A stretch of 64,000 bases of DNA from an uncultured Acetatifactor sp. (GTDB lineage: Bacteria; Bacillota; Clostridia; Lachnospirales; Lachnospiraceae): positions 1 through 64,000 of the forward strand of contig CAJTXE010000002.1 of assembly GCA_910580225.1 (NCBI GenBank). Reading direction: 5' to 3'. The position numbers and the translations under genes are program-made. The notes under the pieces are model-generated. The model saw only the letters and a program-made list of their open reading frames with translations. It ran no database searches and had not been told where the DNA came from. Of this stretch, positions 59,113-64,000 are shown one piece after another (position 1 is the stretch's first letter; every line of letters starts with the position of its first letter).

Positions 59113-59298
59113 TTAAGCTCTTTCCACTCTGCCGGATTTCAGGCAGTTAGTGCAGACATGCAGTCTCTTAGCTGCGCCGTTTACTTTGCATTTTACCCGT
59201 TTGACATTCGCTTTCCATATTGCATTGGTCTTTCTATTAGAATGGCTTACATTATGACCGAACTGAACGCCCTTCCCACAAATATCACACTTAGCCAT
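59113..59298 (-). CDS. rpmB: 50S ribosomal protein L28, zinc-binding form
   Basis: This 61-residue large-subunit protein has the zinc-type cysteines CDIC near residue 4-7 and CTNC near 49-52. The core is GVQFGHNVSHSNRKTNAIW (quoted in part: GHNVSHSNRKTNAIW). GAGGAGGT lies just upstream of the start on the minus strand. It is transcribed away from asp23, the usual arrangement in Firmicutes. The 220-base divergent region (59299-59518) holds both promoters; a possible -10 TATACT on the minus strand is the only clear element. Confidence 0.97.
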   Translation of the reverse strand: MAKCDICGKGVQFGHNVSHSNRKTNAIWKANVKRVKCKVNGAAKRLHVCTNCLKSGRVERA

Positions 59299-59524
59299 CT
59301 TGACACCTCCTCGATACGCGCGTGTTTTTACGCTTAAGATTTATTCATAACATTAGTATATTAACAGAAATTTATGGAAAAAGCAAGTCTAAAAAATCTT
59401 TTTTTAATTTTTATTTTAATATTCCCTTTTTCAGGGAAAGCTGTTAAAATAGCTAGTATATATGTACAGAAAGACGTTTTTGGTTAAACGGGTATAAATT
59501 AAAAAGCGGAAGGAAGGGTTGAGG

Positions 59525-59884
59525 ATGAAAGGTTCTTCTATGAATACGCATATGGGAAAAATAGTGGTTCATAATGAAGTGATCGCCCAATATGCGGGAA
59601 GCGTTGCGGTGGAATGTTTCGGTATCGTGGGCATGGCTGGTGTCAGCGTAAAGGACGGCCTGGTGAAGCTTCTGAAAAAGGACAGCATCACCAGGGGGAT
59701 CAGTGTTACACTGCGGCAGAATAAGCTTATTCTCGATTTTCATGTCATTGTCGCCTACGGAGTCAGTATACTGGCTGTTACGGATAATTTGATCAGCAAC
59801 GTAAAATATAAGGTAGAAGAGTTTACAGGCATTCAGATCGAAAAGATCAACATCTATGTAGATGGTGTCAGAGTGATTGATTAA
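59525..59884 (+). CDS. Asp23/Gls24 family envelope stress protein (YloU-like)
   Basis: This 119-residue protein of the Asp23 family has a core of IVVHNEVIAQYAGSVAVECFG (quoted in part: NEVIAQYAGSVAVEC), VSVKDG, and the DFHVIVAYGVSILAV and IEKINIYVDGVRV strands. Family members associate with the membrane or cell envelope in some Firmicutes. It lies before the fakA-like gene, the standard order yloU-yloV. ATG 59525 has GGAAGG seven bases upstream; ATG 59540 is an alternative. Confidence 0.93.
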   Translation: MKGSSMNTHMGKIVVHNEVIAQYAGSVAVECFGIVGMAGVSVKDGLVKLLKKDSITRGISVTLRQNKLILDFHVIVAYGVSILAVTDNLISNVKYKVEEFTGIQIEKINIYVDGVRVID

Positions 59885-59897
59885 GGAGGACTGTATC

Positions 59898-61628
59898 GTG
59901 AGTTTACAACAAATCGACGCTAAGATGCTTTCGAAGATGTTCTTAGCCGGTGCAAAAAGTCTGGAGAGCAAGAAAGAGTGGATCAACGAACTGAATGTGT
60001 TTCCCGTTCCCGACGGAGATACAGGTACTAATATGACAATGACAATTATGTCTGCGGCGAGAGAAGTGGCTGCCCTGGGGGACGGTATTGAAATGACAAG
60101 TCTCTGTAAGGCGGTTTCCGGCGGTTCCCTTCGGGGAGCCAGAGGAAACTCCGGTGTTATCCTTTCCCAGCTGCTTCGCGGCTTCACCAAGCGAATCAAG
60201 GAGGAGGAGATTTTAACCATTCCCGTTCTGACAGAGGCTTTTGACAAGGCGGTGGAAACCGCTTATAAAGCGGTTATGAAGCCAAAGGAGGGGACCATTT
60301 TGACGGTTGCCCGGGGAGGTGCAGAGAAGGCAAAGGCGCTGGTGGAAGACGGAATTGAAGATATGGAGGAATTTCTGACTGCCATTATGGAGCATACACG
60401 GTATGTGCTCAGTCAGACGCCGGAGATGCTGCCTGTGCTGAAGCAGGCCGGAGTGGTGGATTCCGGCGGACAGGGTCTGGTAGAGGTACTTGCCGGGGCA
60501 GTTGACGCATTTTTGGGAAAAGAAGTAGATTTTACCGTTCCTGTTGACAAAACTGCTTTTGGAATAAAAACGGTTTCCGGCAGTTCCCGTATGCAGGCGG
60601 AAGCGGAAATAGAGATTAAATTCGGTTACTGCACCGAATTTATCATCATGCTGAATAAGCCTTTCAATATTAAGGCAGAGATGGATTTCAAGGCTTATCT
60701 GGAGTCCATCGGCGATTCTATTGTATGTGTGGCGGACGAGGACGTCGTGAAAGTGCACGTACATACCAATGACCCTGGACTTGCCATCCAGAAGGCATTG
60801 AAGTATGGTGCGCTCTCAAACATGAAGATAGATAATATGCGTCTGGAGCATCAGGAGAAGCTGTTTAAGATGTCAGGGACACAGGAGAAGAAAGGGGGGC
60901 CGGAGCTGAGGGGAGCAGAAGTAACTGCAGATCCCGGAACGGCGGCTGTTTCTGAAGATCAGTCCATCAGGGATTATGGATTTATCGCTGTTTCTGCGGG
61001 AGAGGGCATGAGCGAGATCTTTAAAAGCCTGGGGGTGGACTATATTATAGAGGGAGGCCAGACCATGAATCCCAGCACTGCTGATATTCTGGAAGCAGTG
61101 GAAAAGGTCAATGCGAGGACTGTATTTGTTCTTCCAAACAACAAGAATATCATTCTGGCGGCGAATCAGGCGGCGGAACTGACTGCGGAGAAAGATCTGC
61201 TTGTGATTCCTACGAAAACCATTCCTCAGGGAATTACAGCCGTGATTAATTTTGTTCCGGATCTTTCACCGGACGAAAACGAAGCAAATATGATAAACGA
61301 GATCAAACATGTCAGCACCGGAGAAGTCACTTATGCGGTACGGGATACGGTTATTGATGATAAAGAAATCCGCAAAGGCGATTTTATGGGTATCGGCGAC
61401 GAGGGGATCCTGGCAGTGGGCGGCGACATCAACGGTGTGGCCCGGGATACCATAGGTGGTATGATGAAGGAGGACTCTGAGCTGATCAGCATTTATTACG
61501 GCAGTGAGATTAAAGAGGAAGAAGCGGAGAACTTCCGTGCATTGATCGCGGAGCGTTATCCTGATTGTGATATCGAACTTCAGTATGGCGGACAGCCTAT
61601 CTATTATTATATTATGTCAGTGGAGTAG
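59898..61628 (+). CDS. DhaL/DAK2-domain kinase, FakA-like (YloV)
   Basis: This 576-residue protein has an N-terminal DhaL nucleotide-binding domain with NVFPVPDGDTGTNM, GSLRGARGNSGVILSQLLRG and DSGGQGL motifs, then a middle domain and a C-terminal region (~360-576) related to DegV folds. FakA phosphorylates fatty acids bound to FakB (DegV) proteins; a degV gene begins at the end of this window, which fits. The start is GTG 59898 with AAGGAGGA seven bases upstream; the previous gene ends 14 bases before. Confidence 0.92.
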   Translation: MSLQQIDAKMLSKMFLAGAKSLESKKEWINELNVFPVPDGDTGTNMTMTIMSAAREVAALGDGIEMTSLCKAVSGGSLRGARGNSGVILSQLLRGFTKRIKEEEILTIPVLTEAFDKAVETAYKAVMKPKEGTILTVARGGAEKAKALVEDGIEDMEEFLTAIMEHTRYVLSQTPEMLPVLKQAGVVDSGGQGLVEVLAGAVDAFLGKEVDFTVPVDKTAFGIKTVSGSSRMQAEAEIEIKFGYCTEFIIMLNKPFNIKAEMDFKAYLESIGDSIVCVADEDVVKVHVHTNDPGLAIQKALKYGALSNMKIDNMRLEHQEKLFKMSGTQEKKGGPELRGAEVTADPGTAAVSEDQSIRDYGFIAVSAGEGMSEIFKSLGVDYIIEGGQTMNPSTADILEAVEKVNARTVFVLPNNKNIILAANQAAELTAEKDLLVIPTKTIPQGITAVINFVPDLSPDENEANMINEIKHVSTGEVTYAVRDTVIDDKEIRKGDFMGIGDEGILAVGGDINGVARDTIGGMMKEDSELISIYYGSEIKEEEAENFRALIAERYPDCDIELQYGGQPIYYYIMSVE

Positions 61629-61755
61629 GGCGGCGACATACACAGCAGAGACGGCCGGGATTGCTGTGACCACATGCGGAATATTTTCGGGAGACAGACA
61701 GGTGCTGTCTCCTTTTCCTGCTTTGGATGAAAAGGCTTTGAAAGGAAACTGTTTT

Positions 61756-63825
61756 ATGGACAAGAATACTCCTGTCATAGAATTGAAGGGTGTGGGCGAG
61801 AAGACCCAGACGCTGTTGACAAAATTGAATATCAAAACAGTGGGGGACCTTCTGGCCTCCTGGCCAAGAGATTATGAGACCTATGGGGAGCCTGTGGAGA
61901 TCAGATGTCTGGTTCCGGGAGAAATTTGTGCGGTTCATGCAGCTGTTACCGGAATTCCCAATGAGAAAAGGACAGGAAGGCTTCATATTCTGAACATGAA
62001 GGCCGCTGATGAAACGGGAGAGCTTCATCTGACCTTTTTCAATCTGCCATTTTTAAAGAAGACATTGAAGCGGGGGGGTTTTTATATCTTCAGGGGCATG
62101 GTGCAGAGTCGGGGAACGGAAAAGATTATGGAGCAGCCGAAGATTTTTTCCCTGGAGGAGTATCAGAAGCTGACAGGGAGGCTTATTCCCCGCTACTCCC
62201 TGACAAAAGGACTGACAGATCACGCGATGCAGAAATATATGAGACAGGCTTTGTCGCTCTGTGAGTTGGGGGCGGAGCACTTCAGCGGCCAGGTCCTGCA
62301 GGAGAACGGACTGATAACGGAGCGGGAGGCGGTGGAGAAGATTCATTTTCCAAATGACTACGGTGATTTAGTGAAAGCGCGGAGACGGTTGGTTTTCGAC
62401 GAATTTTTTTCCTTTCTGTTTCTTATGAGGAAAAATAAGGAGGCTGGTGAAAGGCTGGAAAATCATTACCGGCTGCCGGAGACGGCGGATACGGTGCGCT
62501 TCCTGGAGCGGCTTCCCTTTCCGCTGACAGGGGCACAACGTAAAGTGTGGGAAGAGATTCGGTCAGATTTGGGAAGTCCTTATTGTATGAACCGCCTGGT
62601 GCAGGGAGATGTGGGATCCGGCAAGACCATTGTGGCAGTGCTGGCCTTGCTGATGACGGCGGCAAACGGCTATCAGGGGGCCTTGATGGCACCCACGGAA
62701 GTCCTGGCCATTCAGCATTATGAGACCATTCAGGAGTTTGTCAGAAAGTACGGACTTATTTTTCGTCCCGTTCTTCTGGTAGGTTCCATGAATGCAAAAG
62801 AGAAGAAGGAAGCATACGGGAAGATTGCATCCGGGGAGGTGAACCTGGTTATCGGCACCCATGCGCTGATTCAGGAAAAAGTACAGTATCGGTCCCTGGC
62901 ACTGGTGGTCACGGATGAGCAGCATCGGTTTGGGGTAAGGCAGAGAGAGCATCTTGCCGGAAAAGGGGAGGTTCCTCATATCCTGGTCATGAGCGCAACA
63001 CCCATACCCAGAACCCTTGCCATTATATTGTATGGCGATCTGCATATATCTGTTATAGACGAATTGCCGGCCCGGCGGCTTCCCATCAAAAACTGTGTGG
63101 TAAATACCGCCTGGCGTCCGAAAGCTTACAAATTTATCGCCGGCGAAGTGAAAAAAGGCAGGCAGGTCTATGTGATTTGTCCCCAGGTGGAGGGGGATCC
63201 GGAGTCTGAAGGGGGTGCTTCTCTGGAAAATGTGGTGGACTATACAGAGAAGCTGCGGGGAGCCCTGCCCCCGGGCGTACAGGTTACCTGTCTGCACGGC
63301 AGGATGCGTCCGGCAGATAAAAAGCGGATTATGGAAGATTTTTCAGCCCATGCCATCGACGTGCTTGTGTCCACCACAGTGGTGGAAGTGGGGATCAATG
63401 TGCCGAATGCAACGGTGATGATGGTGGAAAATGCGGAGCGTTTTGGACTGGCCCAGCTGCACCAGCTGAGAGGACGGGTAGGCAGGGGGGAATATCAGAG
63501 TTATTGTATTTTTGTCAGCGGGAATGAAAAAGAAGAGACCATGGAACGGCTGAAGATTCTGAACAGTTCCAACGACGGTTTCCATATCGCATCAGAGGAC
63601 TTAAAGCTGCGGGGACCGGGAGACTTATTCGGTATCCGGCAGAGCGGAGCATTTTCCTTCCGAATGGGGGATATCTATTCAGATGCCCCGGTACTGAAGC
63701 TTGCTTCGGATGCGGTGGACAGACTGCTGGCCGGGGATCCGGATCTGAAGAAGGCTGAGAATGCGGATCTGGGCAGATATCTTGCGGAAGAGGCGAGAAA
63801 CAGTGTTGACTTTCGTTCCATATGA
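61756..63825 (+). CDS. recG: ATP-dependent DNA helicase RecG
   Basis: This 689-residue helicase reverses stalled forks and branch-migrates Holliday junctions. An N-terminal wedge domain (VGDLLASWPRDYETY, then an OB fold) is followed by helicase motifs: GDVGSGKT (~295), APTEVLAIQHY, TDEQHRFGVRQR (motif II as DEQH), MSATPIPRTLA and the C-terminal VSTTVVEVGINVPNAT and QLHQLRGRVGRG. ATG 61756 with AAAGGA upstream is the start. It follows fakA by 127 bases in the usual order. Confidence 0.97.
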   Translation: MDKNTPVIELKGVGEKTQTLLTKLNIKTVGDLLASWPRDYETYGEPVEIRCLVPGEICAVHAAVTGIPNEKRTGRLHILNMKAADETGELHLTFFNLPFLKKTLKRGGFYIFRGMVQSRGTEKIMEQPKIFSLEEYQKLTGRLIPRYSLTKGLTDHAMQKYMRQALSLCELGAEHFSGQVLQENGLITEREAVEKIHFPNDYGDLVKARRRLVFDEFFSFLFLMRKNKEAGERLENHYRLPETADTVRFLERLPFPLTGAQRKVWEEIRSDLGSPYCMNRLVQGDVGSGKTIVAVLALLMTAANGYQGALMAPTEVLAIQHYETIQEFVRKYGLIFRPVLLVGSMNAKEKKEAYGKIASGEVNLVIGTHALIQEKVQYRSLALVVTDEQHRFGVRQREHLAGKGEVPHILVMSATPIPRTLAIILYGDLHISVIDELPARRLPIKNCVVNTAWRPKAYKFIAGEVKKGRQVYVICPQVEGDPESEGGASLENVVDYTEKLRGALPPGVQVTCLHGRMRPADKKRIMEDFSAHAIDVLVSTTVVEVGINVPNATVMMVENAERFGLAQLHQLRGRVGRGEYQSYCIFVSGNEKEETMERLKILNSSNDGFHIASEDLKLRGPGDLFGIRQSGAFSFRMGDIYSDAPVLKLASDAVDRLLAGDPDLKKAENADLGRYLAEEARNSVDFRSI

Positions 63826-63870
63826 CAGTAAAATAATTTGTGATGTTTTAGGAGGAAGCGAGGAGATAGC

Positions 63871-64000
63871 ATGTCGAATGTAGCAATCGTGACGGACAGC
63901 AACAGCGGGATAACCCAGGCGGGAAGCAAGGAGCTTGGCGTACATGTGCTGCCCATGCCTTTTATGATCAATGAGGAAACTTTTTACGAGGATATCGATC
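63871..64000 (+). CDS. degV: DegV family fatty-acid-binding protein, N-terminal part (cut by window edge)
   Basis: Only the first 43 residues are present, starting MSNVAIVTDSNSGITQ, a clear DegV/FakB opening in which the TDS motif helps bind the fatty acid carboxylate. AGGAG lies five bases before ATG 63871. DegV proteins carry fatty acids for the FakA kinase, whose relative is encoded two genes upstream. Completion lies beyond the window. Confidence 0.9.
   Translation, partial: MSNVAIVTDSNSGITQAGSKELGVHVLPMPFMINEETFYEDID

Overview
The window looks like a chromosomal core segment of a Lachnospiraceae or closely related Clostridia genome (Firmicutes, moderate GC). The evidence is the SCIFF peptide and its radical-SAM maturase beside secDF, a zinc-type L28, the sporulation pair DUF2953-GerW(YtfJ), the clostridial cluster DUF512-der-plsY-gpsA, the Firmicutes run ylxM-ffh-rpsP-khpA-rimM-trmD-rplS-lepB-ylqF-rnhB, and AGGAGG-type ribosome binding sites. 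Genes are dense and mostly on the + strand. I see no rRNA, tRNA, CRISPR array, insertion sequence, phage or integrase.

Layout. 0-2.5 kb: groEL 3' end, a 57-aa protein, a LytTR regulator and a LiaF-like membrane protein with an internal tandem duplication. 2.5-7 kb: an amidase whose ribosome binding site lies in a terminator-like hairpin, then pstS-pstC-pstA-pstB (no phoU). 7-8.4 kb (minus strand): a CNNM/CorC protein. 8.6-13.2 kb: TIGR04086 membrane protein, SCIFF peptide, maturase, SecDF. 13.4-17.8 kb: a BlaI/BlaR1-like pair with two visible operators and an unfamiliar sensor domain, then a RACo-like iron-sulfur ASKHA protein. 17.8-22.9 kb: SRP and ribosome operon, including a TrmD-GNAT fusion. 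22.9-30 kb: three signal peptidases, ylqF, rnhB, FliK-like and FlhB-C-like proteins, yraN, pgeF. 30-38 kb: a two-component system, DUF512, der, plsY, gpsA. 38-46.6 kb: MATE exporter, two-domain SGNH protein, a short promoter-to-terminator unit, and an ABC-DUF1854-ABC cassette. 46.8-58 kb: mutS, zapA, U32 peptidase with an in-frame repeat, FtsW/RodA-PBP pair, NUDIX, DUF2953-gerW. 58-64 kb: DsbA/FrnE-like protein, rpmB, Asp23, FakA-like, recG and the 5' end of a degV gene.

How the genes work together. Several modules serve the cell envelope and export: SecDF, SRP, three signal peptidases, SEDS-PBP, amidase, PgeF and LiaF-like sensing. Others serve translation and ribosome assembly (S16, L19, L28, RimM, TrmD, KhpA, YlqF, Der). 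The least explained parts are the ABC-DUF1854-ABC cassette with its upstream ~250-nt transcription unit, the BlaR1-like protein with its large C-terminal domain, and the TrmD-GNAT fusion. All functional calls come from reading motifs; no database search was run.
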